A stretch of DNA of 64,000 nucleotides from Bradyrhizobium oligotrophicum S58 (GCF_000344805.1 NC_020453.1:1426001-1490000); one strand, 5' to 3'; positions 33,619 through 43,187 are shown, counted from the stretch's first letter. Program-made: numbers and translations. Notes: generated by a model not told the origin, from the sequence alone.

Positions 33619-35958
33619 ATGCAGCTTGCCAGTCAGAATGGGGAAGACGAACGTAAATTGTCGCCTGCGATCCAGGCGGCTCTCGTCGACTCTCTCTTCC
33701 AGGATCCCGGCCCGATGTTTGCCGGCGCACTCTGCGCCGCCATCGCGGCCGTCATGACCGCGATCAAGAGCGGCGACGTCAACCTGTGGCCGTGTGCCGC
33801 GATGCTGATCATCGCCGGTGCCTTCCGCTCGCTCGACATGCGCCACTACCGGGGCCTGTGCGACAGCGGCCGCCTGACGCAGACGGCGGTCGAGCGCTGG
33901 GAGATACGCTATCAGGTCGGCGCCATGATCTACGCGCTGGTGCTCGGCGTCTGGTGCGTGGTCGCCCTGGTCGACAACAGCGACCCGGTCGTGCACCTGA
34001 TCGCGATCACGGTGACGCTCTGTTACATGTCGGCCGGCGCCGGCCGCACCTACGGGCGGCCCTGGATCTTCCATGTTCAGATCCTGCTCGCCTGCGGGCC
34101 GCTCGCGGTTGCCCTCGCGATTCACGGCAGCCCCTATTACCTCGGCATGGCGGCGTTCTGCGTCCTGTTCTTCATGTCGCTGAAGCACATCTCGACCAAC
34201 CTGCAGCGGATATTCGTGCAGGCCTTCGTCGCGCGGGAGAGCGAGGGCGCTCTGGCCAAGCAGTTCGATACGGCGCTGAACAACATGCCGCATGGCCTTT
34301 GCATGTTCCGCCCGGACGGGCGCCTTGCCGTGATGAATCATCGTTTCGGGCAGATGATGAGCCTGCCGGATGACATCATCCAGCGTGGCGGCAACGCCGC
34401 CGACATCATCAATGCCTGCGTGATCTCGGGGGCGATCTCGGCCTCCAGCGGCAGAATGATCCTGTCGGAGATCGAGCACACCAAAACGCACAACATCATC
34501 ACAAGCGATCCGGACATCATGCGTGACCGCTCGCTGTCCTGGACGTTCCAGCCGATGGCGGATGGCGGCGCCGTGGTGCTGCTCGAGGACATCACCGAGC
34601 GTCGCCATGCGGAAGCGCGGATCTCGCACCTCGCCCGCTACGACGAGCTCACGACCCTGCCCAATCGCGTCAACTTCCGTGATGAGATCGAGCGTCTGCT
34701 CAAGATCCCGCAACGGAACGGCGAGCTGTCGGCGCTGCTGTTCGTCGATCTCGACCGCTTCAAGCAGGTCAACGACACCCTCGGCCACCCCTGCGGCGAC
34801 CAGCTGCTCTGCGCCGTGTCCGAGCGGCTGCGCGACATTCTGCGTCCCGAAGACTTCGTCGCGCGCTTCGGCGGCGATGAGTTCGTCGTGTTCCAGCGCA
34901 ACATCCGCTCCAACGACGATGCCGCCGTTCTGGCCCGCCGCATCGTCGATCAGCTGAGCGAGCGTTACAAGATCGACAATCATCTGGTCGAGATCGGCGC
35001 CAGCGTCGGCATCGCCATGACTGCGCCAGGCATCAGCGCCGACACCCTGCTCAAGAACGCCGACATGGCGCTGTACCGCGCTAAGGCGGAGGGACGCGGA
35101 ACCTTCTGCTTCTTCCGCGACGAGCTTGCCCAGACCGTCGAGGCGCGCCGCATCCTCGAGCTCGATTTGCGCAAGGCGCTGGCGAACGAAGAGTTCGAGC
35201 TGTTCTACCAGCCGCTGGTCAATCTCAAATCCGGCAAGATCTCGACCTGCGAGGCGCTGCTGCGCTGGAATCATCCGGTGCGCGGCACCGTCTCGCCCGT
35301 CGACATCATCCCCGTCGCCGAGGACATGGGCCTGATCGTCGATCTCGGCCGCTGGATCCTGCGCAAGGCCTGCTTGGAATGCATGAAGTGGCCGGACGCC
35401 GTCAGCGTCGCCGTCAACTTCTCACCGCAGCAATTCCATCAGCGCGACGTGCTGAGCGAGGTCCGCTACGCGCTCGAAGTCTCCGGTCTGCCGCCGCATC
35501 GTCTCGAGATCGAGATCACCGAATCCTCCCTGCTGCGCAACACGCAGCTGACTCACGACGTTCTCTCGCAGCTGCACATGCTCGGCGTGCGGATCTCGCT
35601 CGACGATTTCGGCACCGGCTATTCCAGCCTCAGCTATCTGCACAACTTCCCGTTGGAGAAGGTCAAGATCGATCGCTCGTTCCTCGAGGGCATCGACAGC
35701 GATCGTCCGCTGACCTTGCTGCGCGGCGTTGCCCGGCTGTCCGCCGATCTCGGCATGTCGGTCGTGGTCGAAGGCATCGAGACCAACGAGCAGCTCGAAC
35801 TGGTGAGCGTGGACGGCACGGTCACCGAGGCCCAGGGCTATCTGTTCAGCCGCCCCGTGCCCGCAGTGCGCATCCGCCAGCTCCTCAACGCCTCGCATGG
35901 CCGACGCTCGGTCGACGAGGCCGCCATTGCCGTCGGCGGGACGCGATCCATCGCCTGA
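33619..35958 (+). CDS. Membrane GGDEF-EAL protein, c-di-GMP turnover
   Basis: 779 aa. N-terminal hydrophobic helices (about residues 34-200) form a membrane sensor, then a PAS-like domain (~215-335, FDTALNNMPHGLCMFRPDG, LLEDITERRHAEA). The GGDEF domain has an intact active site (GGDEF at 418-422) and an RPED inhibitory I-site starting nine residues before it. The EAL domain has EALLRW at 545 and the other catalytic motifs VNFSPQQ, EITESSL, DDFGTGYSSLSYL, KIDRSF and VVEGIET. Both cyclase and phosphodiesterase appear competent. ATG start. It lies within the tol-pal region but has its own 250-bp upstream gap. Confidence 0.95.
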   Translation: MQLASQNGEDERKLSPAIQAALVDSLFQDPGPMFAGALCAAIAAVMTAIKSGDVNLWPCAAMLIIAGAFRSLDMRHYRGLCDSGRLTQTAVERWEIRYQVGAMIYALVLGVWCVVALVDNSDPVVHLIAITVTLCYMSAGAGRTYGRPWIFHVQILLACGPLAVALAIHGSPYYLGMAAFCVLFFMSLKHISTNLQRIFVQAFVARESEGALAKQFDTALNNMPHGLCMFRPDGRLAVMNHRFGQMMSLPDDIIQRGGNAADIINACVISGAISASSGRMILSEIEHTKTHNIITSDPDIMRDRSLSWTFQPMADGGAVVLLEDITERRHAEARISHLARYDELTTLPNRVNFRDEIERLLKIPQRNGELSALLFVDLDRFKQVNDTLGHPCGDQLLCAVSERLRDILRPEDFVARFGGDEFVVFQRNIRSNDDAAVLARRIVDQLSERYKIDNHLVEIGASVGIAMTAPGISADTLLKNADMALYRAKAEGRGTFCFFRDELAQTVEARRILELDLRKALANEEFELFYQPLVNLKSGKISTCEALLRWNHPVRGTVSPVDIIPVAEDMGLIVDLGRWILRKACLECMKWPDAVSVAVNFSPQQFHQRDVLSEVRYALEVSGLPPHRLEIEITESSLLRNTQLTHDVLSQLHMLGVRISLDDFGTGYSSLSYLHNFPLEKVKIDRSFLEGIDSDRPLTLLRGVARLSADLGMSVVVEGIETNEQLELVSVDGTVTEAQGYLFSRPVPAVRIRQLLNASHGRRSVDEAAIAVGGTRSIA

Positions 35959-35995
35959 GCCTCGGCCTGGTCGGACTTTGCGGATTGTGTGCCTA

Positions 35996-36496
35996 TCAGC
36001 GCCGGTCCGGGCGCGGCGTCACGGCGATGACCGCAACGCGATCTTCCGGCGAGGCGCCGCGTCCTGCTCCCCGGATCCCGGCACCGATTGCTTCGACGCT
36101 ATCGATGGGTAGGCCGACCGCGACCAGAGCGTCGCGAACAGCTAGCGCCCGACGCCGTGAAAGTCTGAGATTGTAGTCCGCACGACCCGGGCTGTCGGTG
36201 AATCCACGAACGACGACATGCGAGCCTTGCGGCATTCCGGTAAGGATGCGGGACGCATAGGTGCTCAACGCGTCCTTCGTATCGCCATTCAGGGCGGCGG
36301 ACCCGATGGCAAAACGGATCGTCAAGCCTGGATCGTTTGCATAAGATGCCGCGTCGCACGAGCTTCCGATTGGGCACCGCATGACCCGCTTGGCGCGCAA
36401 TGACCGTAGCACGTCATCCTCGCTGCCGGCGTGAGCCGGTGCGACAACAAACTGCAAACCCATCAGAGGCATCATCGTCAGGAGGGCGCGCAACAT
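35996..36496 (-). CDS. OmpA-family peptidoglycan-binding protein
   Basis: 166 aa. Signal peptide MLRALLTMMPLMGLQFVVAPAHA, then a short region with a likely disulphide (RCPIGSSC), and an OmpA/MotB C-terminal domain: IRFAIGSAAL, VVVRGFTDSPGRADYNLRLSRRRALAVRDAL and VEAIGAG. The GFTDS and NxxLSxxRAxAVxxxL pattern is that which binds diaminopimelate. No lipobox, so soluble in the periplasm. It is divergent from the TPR-CHAT gene across a 130-bp spacer with a CRP-like dyad. Confidence 0.88.
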   Translation of the reverse strand: MLRALLTMMPLMGLQFVVAPAHAGSEDDVLRSLRAKRVMRCPIGSSCDAASYANDPGLTIRFAIGSAALNGDTKDALSTYASRILTGMPQGSHVVVRGFTDSPGRADYNLRLSRRRALAVRDALVAVGLPIDSVEAIGAGIRGAGRGASPEDRVAVIAVTPRPDRR

Positions 36497-36548
36497 CGGT
36501 CGTGTCCCGGTTATCTTGTCGAGGCTAACGCTGGTGCCTGGGCTGCTC

Positions 36549-36564
36549 TGTGACTTGAATCACA
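36549..36564. promoter_or_regulatory. Perfect TGTGA-N6-TCACA dyad (CRP-type site)
   Basis: TGTGACTTGAATCACA lies mid-spacer, 52 bp from the OmpA-like start and 62 bp from the TPR-CHAT start. It matches the CRP half-site consensus on both arms, so a CRP/FNR-family regulator may control both genes. Confidence 0.6.
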
Positions 36565-36626
36565 TTCGATTGACGCAGGTTTTGCTAACGTTGCTTGGTT
36601 GCGCAAGGGCCGGATAGGGGGACGGG

Positions 36627-39600
36627 GTGGGCTTTCAAAGCAGGGACCAGATGGCGGATGCTGGCACCGGCCAGCGCATGCGGCCCGATCAACCGTGGTC
36701 CTTGAGAGTCGCAGCAAGTCTCCGCGCGCGACGCTGCTCAGATCGTCTGGGACGCGGGCCGCAGACAGCACGTTGGATCCTGGCCTGCATCGTCGCGCTG
36801 CCGATGGTGATTTCACCGGCCATTGCTGGTGCAGAAGATCCGTCGGCCATCTTCAAACGCTACCAGGCCGCGATCGAAAGCAGGGACAACGCCGCCGCCG
36901 TGCGAGAGGGCGAGCAGTACGAGATCGCGATCAGGAAGAAGTTCGGCGTAGACCACGAAGCCTATGCGGCGGCGCTACACAACCTCGGGCTTGCTCACGA
37001 GCGCTTGCGTGCCTGGAGTACTGCAGAAGGCTACTACAATCGTGCGCTCGCGATCAGGCAGGTCCGCGGCAAGAGCACTGACCTTGCATGGACCCTGTTC
37101 AATCTCTCGAATATCTATCGCGAGCAGAGGAAATTTGCCGAAGCCGACGCCAACCTTCGCCGGGCGCTCGACATTCGCGAGAAAGCTCTCGGCCCCGACA
37201 ATTTGGACGTCGCGCAGACGCTGTTCAACCTCGGCGTTCTCAAGCGCCTGGAAAGCAAGCTCAGGGAATCCGAGGAGTTCAGCCAGCGCGCCGCGCTGAT
37301 CAGGGAAAAGGCGCCGGGTGCAAGCGCGGCGGTGCGCATACAATCCTTGAACGAGCTGGGGCTGATTTCTTACCAGCAGAGAAAATTCATCGAGGCGGAG
37401 GCGGCCTATAAGCGCGCGCTACCGATTGGCGAGTCAGGCAACCTCAAGGCCGATCTGGCCTGGACATTGCTCAGTTTAGCCAATGTCCAAGTCGATCAGA
37501 AAAAGTACGACGATGCCGAGGCGTCGCTCGCCCGCGCCGTGGAGCTGCGGCAGCAGGTATTGGGCCGGGATCATCTCGACACCGCCCAGGCGCTGCACAA
37601 TCTCGGGCGCGTCGGTCGCCTGTCCAAGAAGTTTGCGAACGCCGAAAAGAACCTCAGAGCTGCACTCGACATTCGCGAGAAGGCCGGTGCCAGCGCGCTG
37701 GCGATCGCGTATTCTTGCTATGAACTGGGTCTCAACGATTATCAGCAGCAGAAATATGCGTCGGCCGAGGCCTGGTACAAGAAGGGCCTGCCCTTGGCCG
37801 AGCAGGCGCTCAGTCCGCTGGATCTTGCGAATTACCTGTATGACTTCGCACTGACCTACCGGCCCCTGGGCGAACACGGACAGGCCGAAGCGCTGATCAG
37901 GCGCGCGCTGCCGGTGTTCGAGCAGAAGCTCGGGGCAAACAGCTCGAAGGTCCAAAACGCGCTGCTCGAGCTGGCTTTCGCCGTACGCTCCCAGGGCCGA
38001 TTCGACGAGGCGCTCGATCTCGTAAAGAGGGGGTTCGCGATTCAGGAGGCCAATCTCGGATCGGATCATCCCGACGTCATCGCCGGCATCGCAAAGCTGG
38101 GCCGCCTCTATCTCGACGATCTCAAATACGCTGAGGCCGAGCAGACCTTGCTGCGCGCGCTCGCCATCAAGTCAAAGAAGCTCGGGGCGGATCATCCTGA
38201 TCTGCTGCCTCAGCTCAAGGCGCTCGCCGAGACGTATCGGGCGTTGGGGCGGACCGACGACGCTGAGCAGCAATACCAGAGAATGCTGACGATCAAGGAG
38301 AAGACCCTCAAGCCCGTCGATGCTTCGTTGACGGAGACGCTGCTGGCTTTGTCGGACCTCTACAGTGATCAGGGCAAAACGTCAGAAGCCGAGGCGGTCG
38401 ATCGGCGACTGCTTGCCATTCGCGACGAGGCGCTTCGTGCGAACGAAGTCGATGCCGCCAAGATGCTCGATGAGCTGGCCGGAAAATACAAGGACCGGAT
38501 GTTGTTCGCCGATGCAGAAAAGCTCTATCGCGCGGCACTCGACATCCAGCAGTCGAAGTCGATTGAAGACGAGGCGACGGCAAGCATGTCGAGCGGCCTT
38601 GCATCCGTGATGAGATCGCAAGGGCGCCTCAGCGACGCGGAGGCTCTCCACAAGCGATCGCTCGCAATCAGAGAGCGTCTCCTTGGTCCGGAGGACTCCA
38701 AGGTCGCCGCCAGTCTCACCAACCTCGCCCTGGTCGTATCCGATCTCGGCAGGGACAGTGAGGCGGAGAGCCTGTACAAGCGCGCCTTGGCCATCTACGG
38801 CAGGCTCGATCAGCTCTATCCCAGCAGAATGGCCTTTGACGACAGGATCGTCACGCCGCTGAACAATCTCGCGAGCATCTATAATGACCAAGGCAGGTTT
38901 GACGAGGCGGAGACGCTTTATCAGAAAGTCGTCACGATCAGGACCCAATTGTACGGCGTCGGGGATAGCGGCGTCGCACGGACGCTCAACAATCTCGGCG
39001 CATTGAACAGGGTCCAGGGCCGGCTGGAAAAGGCCGAGGAGTTTTCCAGCCGGGCGCTACCGATCGCGGAAAAGACCGCCGGTCCGAAGAGCCCGCTCTT
39101 TGCCTACATTCTGAGAAGCCTTGCCCTCACCTACCAGATGCAGGGCAGATACGCCGAAGCAGACCAGCTCTATCAGAAAACCCTGGATATCGCGCAAAGA
39201 TCTGGATTTGGACAAAGCCTGCAGAAGGCAGGCGCCCTCAATGATGCTGGATCGCTGTACCTGCTGCAGACCCGCTACCCCGAGGCCGAGGCGGCCCTGA
39301 GCGAAGCGCTCGCCATCAGGACCGACAAGCTAGGCGCACTTCACCCGGACACCGCGGAGACGCTGCAACTCCTGGCCAGGGTGAGCGAGGCGGCCGGCAA
39401 GCGCGAAGATGCACTGGACTACTCTCGCCGTGCGACGGCTGCACTGGTGACGGGTGCAGCGGGCGCCAGCGTATCGATTCAGAAGGGAGACAGCCGGGCG
39501 CGGAGGCAGACCCATGCAGATTACTTCGAGCAGCACCTGCGGTCGCTATCGTTGCTGCGGGGGTCGGCGGCGGCGCAATCCAGTCCCGAAGCCGACGAGG

Positions 39601-41195
39601 AGGCGTTCAAGACCGCGCAGTGGGCGACACACTCTTCTGCTGCTGTAGCGCTCCAGCAGATGGCGGCTCGGTTCGCCACAGGCTCTGGAGAGCTGCTGTC
39701 GCTGGCGCGAGAGCGTCAGGACCTGGATGCGTCGTGGCGCGAACTCGATCAACGGCTGGCTGAGGCGATGTCGAAGACCGAGACCAGCGCGACACGCGCG
39801 TCGACCGGAGAGTTGCGTGCGCAGGTCGCAGCGCTAGAAGGACGACGGCGAGAAATTGGCGCGGAGCTCGATGCCAAGTTTCCAGAATACGCAGCTCTCG
39901 TCTCTCCCAAGCCGTTGAGCATCGGACGGGCCAAGGCTCTGCTTGGCCCGGACGAAGCCTTGGTCTACTTCGTCGTGGGCGAGCGGAAGAGCTACGTGTT
40001 CGCGCTGACCCGGGAAGGCATGTCGTGGCGCGAGCTCGCGCCGGGGGCGGCCGTGCTCAGCGAGAAGGTGAAGAACCTTCGTCGCGGCTTGCATGATTTC
40101 GAAGATCAGCGTCTCGAGTTTCTGAGGAGTGGAAAACGGCTTGAGCTATTTGATCCGTCGATCGCGCATGAGCTGTATACGACGCTGTTGAGCCCGGTCG
40201 ACGAACTGGTCGGAAGCAAGCAGCACGTGCTGGTCGTTCCTTCCGGACCGCTGACCACGCTGCCATTTCACCTGCTGGTCACGGCCAAGCCGCCTATTGC
40301 GAAGCCGGACCTCAAGGATATTGGCGTCTATCGAGACGTCGCATGGTTGATCAAGCGACAGGCAGTCACCGTATTGCCGTCGGTTTCCAGCCTGGAAGCA
40401 CTTCGGGCATCCACGGCGCGGCAGCCGGCGGCGAAGGCCATGATCGGTTTCGGCGACCCGATCTTCGATCCGGCCGAGCGCGGCCGTGCCCTTGCGGACC
40501 AGCGTGCCGCGGGCAGGGTGGCGGCGAATACCCGAGCCTATACCGACTTTTGGAAAGGCGCCGGCCTGGACCGCGCGAACCTTGCCCGCAGCCTGCCGTC
40601 TTTGCTGGACACCGCGACGGAATTGAAAACGGTCGCCAAGAATCTCGGCGCTCCGGCAAGTGACGTTCTGCTCGACCGCGATGCCACCGAGGCCAACGTC
40701 AAGACACGACCGCTGACGGACTATCGGGTGGTGTATTTTGCCACGCATGGTCTGGTTGCGGGAGATGTGACGGGCGTCGGAGAGCCTTCACTTGCGCTGA
40801 CGCTGCCAAAAGAGCCGAGCCCGCTGGATGATGGGCTGTTGACCGCAAGCGAGATTGCCCAGCTCAAACTGAACGCGGATTGGGTCGTTCTCTCGGCCTG
40901 CAACACGATGGCGGGCGACAAGCCGGGAGCGGAGGCGCTGTCCGGCCTCGCGCGAGCGTTCTTCTATGCCGGCGCGCGCGCATTGCTGGTGTCGCACTGG
41001 TCGATCGATTCCACGTCGGCCACGCGGCTCACGACCGCCACCTTCGCCAGGATTGCCGACCAGTCCACGCTTGGAAGGTCCGAGGCACTTCGGCGTGCGA
41101 TGATCGACTACATGAACGACAACGCCAATCCGCTCAATGCCTACCCGGCGTTCTGGGCACCGTTTTCCGTTGTCGGAGAGGGATCGTTGCGCTGA
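36627..41195 (+). CDS. Exported TPR-CHAT protease-like protein
   Basis: 1,522 aa from GTG 36627; ATG 36651 is an alternative. A hydrophobic segment (WILACIVALPMVISPAIAGA, ~51-70) looks like a signal peptide. Residues ~75-960 are consecutive ~42-residue TPR units of the kinesin-light-chain kind (ALDIREKALGPDNLDVAQTL, LAIKSKKLGADHPDLLPQL). The C-terminal CHAT domain has His1374 in YFATHGLVAGD and Cys1425 in LSACNTMAGD, the caspase-like dyad, followed by GLARAFFYAGARALLVSHW. CHAT proteins are usually cytosolic; export is unusual. It shares a promoter region with an OmpA-like gene. Substrate unknown. Confidence 0.92.
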   Translation: MGFQSRDQMADAGTGQRMRPDQPWSLRVAASLRARRCSDRLGRGPQTARWILACIVALPMVISPAIAGAEDPSAIFKRYQAAIESRDNAAAVREGEQYEIAIRKKFGVDHEAYAAALHNLGLAHERLRAWSTAEGYYNRALAIRQVRGKSTDLAWTLFNLSNIYREQRKFAEADANLRRALDIREKALGPDNLDVAQTLFNLGVLKRLESKLRESEEFSQRAALIREKAPGASAAVRIQSLNELGLISYQQRKFIEAEAAYKRALPIGESGNLKADLAWTLLSLANVQVDQKKYDDAEASLARAVELRQQVLGRDHLDTAQALHNLGRVGRLSKKFANAEKNLRAALDIREKAGASALAIAYSCYELGLNDYQQQKYASAEAWYKKGLPLAEQALSPLDLANYLYDFALTYRPLGEHGQAEALIRRALPVFEQKLGANSSKVQNALLELAFAVRSQGRFDEALDLVKRGFAIQEANLGSDHPDVIAGIAKLGRLYLDDLKYAEAEQTLLRALAIKSKKLGADHPDLLPQLKALAETYRALGRTDDAEQQYQRMLTIKEKTLKPVDASLTETLLALSDLYSDQGKTSEAEAVDRRLLAIRDEALRANEVDAAKMLDELAGKYKDRMLFADAEKLYRAALDIQQSKSIEDEATASMSSGLASVMRSQGRLSDAEALHKRSLAIRERLLGPEDSKVAASLTNLALVVSDLGRDSEAESLYKRALAIYGRLDQLYPSRMAFDDRIVTPLNNLASIYNDQGRFDEAETLYQKVVTIRTQLYGVGDSGVARTLNNLGALNRVQGRLEKAEEFSSRALPIAEKTAGPKSPLFAYILRSLALTYQMQGRYAEADQLYQKTLDIAQRSGFGQSLQKAGALNDAGSLYLLQTRYPEAEAALSEALAIRTDKLGALHPDTAETLQLLARVSEAAGKREDALDYSRRATAALVTGAAGASVSIQKGDSRARRQTHADYFEQHLRSLSLLRGSAAAQSSPEADEEAFKTAQWATHSSAAVALQQMAARFATGSGELLSLARERQDLDASWRELDQRLAEAMSKTETSATRASTGELRAQVAALEGRRREIGAELDAKFPEYAALVSPKPLSIGRAKALLGPDEALVYFVVGERKSYVFALTREGMSWRELAPGAAVLSEKVKNLRRGLHDFEDQRLEFLRSGKRLELFDPSIAHELYTTLLSPVDELVGSKQHVLVVPSGPLTTLPFHLLVTAKPPIAKPDLKDIGVYRDVAWLIKRQAVTVLPSVSSLEALRASTARQPAAKAMIGFGDPIFDPAERGRALADQRAAGRVAANTRAYTDFWKGAGLDRANLARSLPSLLDTATELKTVAKNLGAPASDVLLDRDATEANVKTRPLTDYRVVYFATHGLVAGDVTGVGEPSLALTLPKEPSPLDDGLLTASEIAQLKLNADWVVLSACNTMAGDKPGAEALSGLARAFFYAGARALLVSHWSIDSTSATRLTTATFARIADQSTLGRSEALRRAMIDYMNDNANPLNAYPAFWAPFSVVGEGSLR

Positions 41196-41523
41196 GGCCC
41201 GCCCCGCGGCGGGGTGACATTGCCAAGGGCCCGCTTCGATACCCCTGCGTTGAGAGCATGGCGCGTATGTTGGTGCGCGCAGGACAACCGCACGTCGTAT
41301 CAAGCGAGGGCAGGTGAGCGCGTATGCCAGTCGAATTCGTTTCGAATTGGCACGTAGCTGATCCAAAGCGATCAATCCTGGCGCCGCGTTTTCCCTGTAA
41401 GTCACGGTTGTGACACCGGGATTCTACGTACCGTTAACTGTGTACCGGCGAAAGCTTTGCATCCGAATTAACGCGCTGTTAATCTCGTCACCACTCGTAA
41501 GAGTTGCGTGAAAGGGGTTGCGA
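41196..41523 (+). promoter_or_regulatory. Intergenic region with CtrA box and GTCAC dyad
   Basis: The 328-bp gap holds no gene. GTCACGGTTGTGAC (41401-41414) is a perfect dyad with a 4-base centre. TTAA-CGCGCTG-TTAA (41468-41482) matches the full CtrA consensus TTAA-N7-TTAA exactly, 42 bp before the next start codon. Confidence 0.55.
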
Positions 41524-42246
41524 ATGAAGTCGGCGGCTAGATTGACTGCCGTTGCTGAGCAGAGGTCGGATGCCCTCGAGGACGTGGATTACCGGCTGGC
41601 TCTGACCGCCGAGGACAAGGATGAGATCTATCGTCTGCGTTACCGCGCCTATCTGCGCGAAGGGGCCATTCTCCCGTCGGCCAGCGAGCGCGTCACCGAC
41701 GAGTACGATGACCTTCCCAACAGCTTCGTCTTCGGCGTCTATGTGCGTGGCGAGCTCTACAGCTCCATCCGCATCAGCGTGCTGAATTCGCAGTGGCGCA
41801 AATCATTGTCGTCGGACATGTTCGCCGATCTGCTGCATCCCGAACTCGACCGCGGCAAGGTCATCATCGATCCCACCCGCTTCGTTGCCGACCATGAGAA
41901 GGCCCGGTCGTTTCCGGCGCTGCCCTATGTGACGGTCCGCCTCGGCTATGTCGCCTGCGCCCATTTCAATGCGGACATCGGCTTGGCCAACGTCCGGCCG
42001 GAACATCGCGCCTTCTACAAGAAGGTGTTCCTGCAGGAACCGTGGGGCGAGCCGCGCCTCTACGCCGGCCTCACCAAGCCGGTCGGCCTGGTGGCGGCGC
42101 ACTATCCTTCGATCCGCGACCGCGTGTTCCAGCGGTTTCCGTTCATGCGTTCCAGCGCGTTCGAACGGCGCATGCTGTTCGATCGGCCGTCGCCCGACGC
42201 CTTCACTGATTCGTTCAGGATTCATCCGGTCGCGCACGCGGGCTGA
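41524..42246 (+). CDS. GNAT-fold N-acyl amino acid synthase-like protein (FeeM-type)
   Basis: 240 aa from ATG 41524, with AAAGGGG 6 bp upstream; TTG 41518 is an alternative. YRLALTAEDKDEIYRLRYRAYLREGAI, NSFVFGVYVRGELYSSIRI, IIDPTRFVADHEKARSFPAL and FYKKVFLQEPWGEPRLYAG fit the acyl-ACP-dependent synthase branch related to FeeM and autoinducer synthases. Such enzymes join an acyl chain to an amino acid or similar amine. Product unknown. A CtrA box upstream suggests cell-cycle control. Confidence 0.75.
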   Translation: MKSAARLTAVAEQRSDALEDVDYRLALTAEDKDEIYRLRYRAYLREGAILPSASERVTDEYDDLPNSFVFGVYVRGELYSSIRISVLNSQWRKSLSSDMFADLLHPELDRGKVIIDPTRFVADHEKARSFPALPYVTVRLGYVACAHFNADIGLANVRPEHRAFYKKVFLQEPWGEPRLYAGLTKPVGLVAAHYPSIRDRVFQRFPFMRSSAFERRMLFDRPSPDAFTDSFRIHPVAHAG

Positions 42247-42383
42247 TCGTGCCTCCGGCATTGCGCCCGATCCGGCCCGCGTCGCCGTTCGATCCGTGGC
42301 TTTGGTGCAAAAATCAGCGAAAAAGCGCCTGGCTGCAGGCGCGGCGCCGCTTGCCTTCACCCTGGCGCCACATTTACAACCCA

Positions 42384-42475
42384 TTAACCATCGCGGTCGC
42401 TTTTTCGGGTTTCGTTAGCATTTGACGGGGTTCGGCAAGACCCCATCAAGGTTGACGGAACGTTCGCTTAACCAT
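42384..42475 (+). promoter_or_regulatory. Two TTAACCATCGC repeats upstream of pal
   Basis: TTAACCATCGC begins at 42384 and 42468, 84 bp apart (about eight helical turns). TTAACCAT is the CtrA half-motif. The 281-bp gap before pal has no gene. Confidence 0.45.
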
Positions 42476-42527
42476 CGCCCTGTAGACCGGATGGCAGTCT
42501 AAGAACGTGAGCGTGGAGGCTCCCGGA

Positions 42528-43022
42528 ATGAAATATCAGATGCGTATCCTCCAGGGATTGAAGCTGGCCGCGGTGTTCGCGGTCGCGCTGTCGATGGGCG
42601 CCTGCGCCAACAAAAATCTCACCGGGGCCGATGGTGCGATGGCCAGCGCTGCGACTCCAGGCAGCCAGCAGGACTTCGTCGTGAATGTCGGCGATCGCGT
42701 CTTCTTCGAGAGTGATCAGACCGATCTCACGCCGCAGGCGATCGCGACCTTGGAAAAGCAGGCGCAGTGGCTGCAGAGCTATCCGCGCTACAGCTTCACG
42801 ATCGAAGGCCATGCCGACGAGCGTGGCACCCGTGAATACAACATCGCGCTTGGCGCCCGCCGCGCGCAGTCGGTGCGCAGCTTCCTGGCCTCGCGCGGCA
42901 TCGATCAGGGCCGGATGCGCACGATCTCCTACGGCAAGGAACGGCCGGTCGCCGTCTGTAACGACATCTCATGCTGGTCGCAGAACCGCCGCGCGGTCAC
43001 TGTGCTGAACGCCAGTTCATAA
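42528..43022 (+). CDS. pal: Peptidoglycan-associated lipoprotein Pal
   Basis: 164 aa from the ATG of MKYQMRILQGLK, GTGGAGG 8 bp upstream. Lipoprotein signal peptide with lipobox ending SMGAC. OmpA-type domain: VFFESDQTDLTPQAIATL, FTIEGHADERGTREYNIALGARRAQSVRSFL and SYGKERPV. Pal anchors the outer membrane to peptidoglycan and binds TolB. Separated from tolB by ~9 kb here. Strong terminator follows. Confidence 0.97.
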   Translation: MKYQMRILQGLKLAAVFAVALSMGACANKNLTGADGAMASAATPGSQQDFVVNVGDRVFFESDQTDLTPQAIATLEKQAQWLQSYPRYSFTIEGHADERGTREYNIALGARRAQSVRSFLASRGIDQGRMRTISYGKERPVAVCNDISCWSQNRRAVTVLNASS

Positions 43023-43045
43023 AGCTGAACGAACGTGTTGCTGGT

Positions 43046-43085
43046 GAAGCCGGCGTCGCCCAGCGACGCCGGCTTCATCTTTTGG
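43046..43085 (+). terminator. Rho-independent terminator after pal
   Basis: A 13-bp perfect stem GAAGCCGGCGTCG (43046-43058) / CGACGCCGGCTTC (43064-43076), 5-base loop, then ATCTTTT. Confidence 0.85.
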
Positions 43086-43187
43086 TCTTCGCTGGAACGT
43101 CATTTGTCTCTATTTCAGTTCTGACGTAGAGCCTCGCTCGCAGGGCTATTATTTCCAACGTCTCGCCGATCCAGTCGTCAGGGCAGC

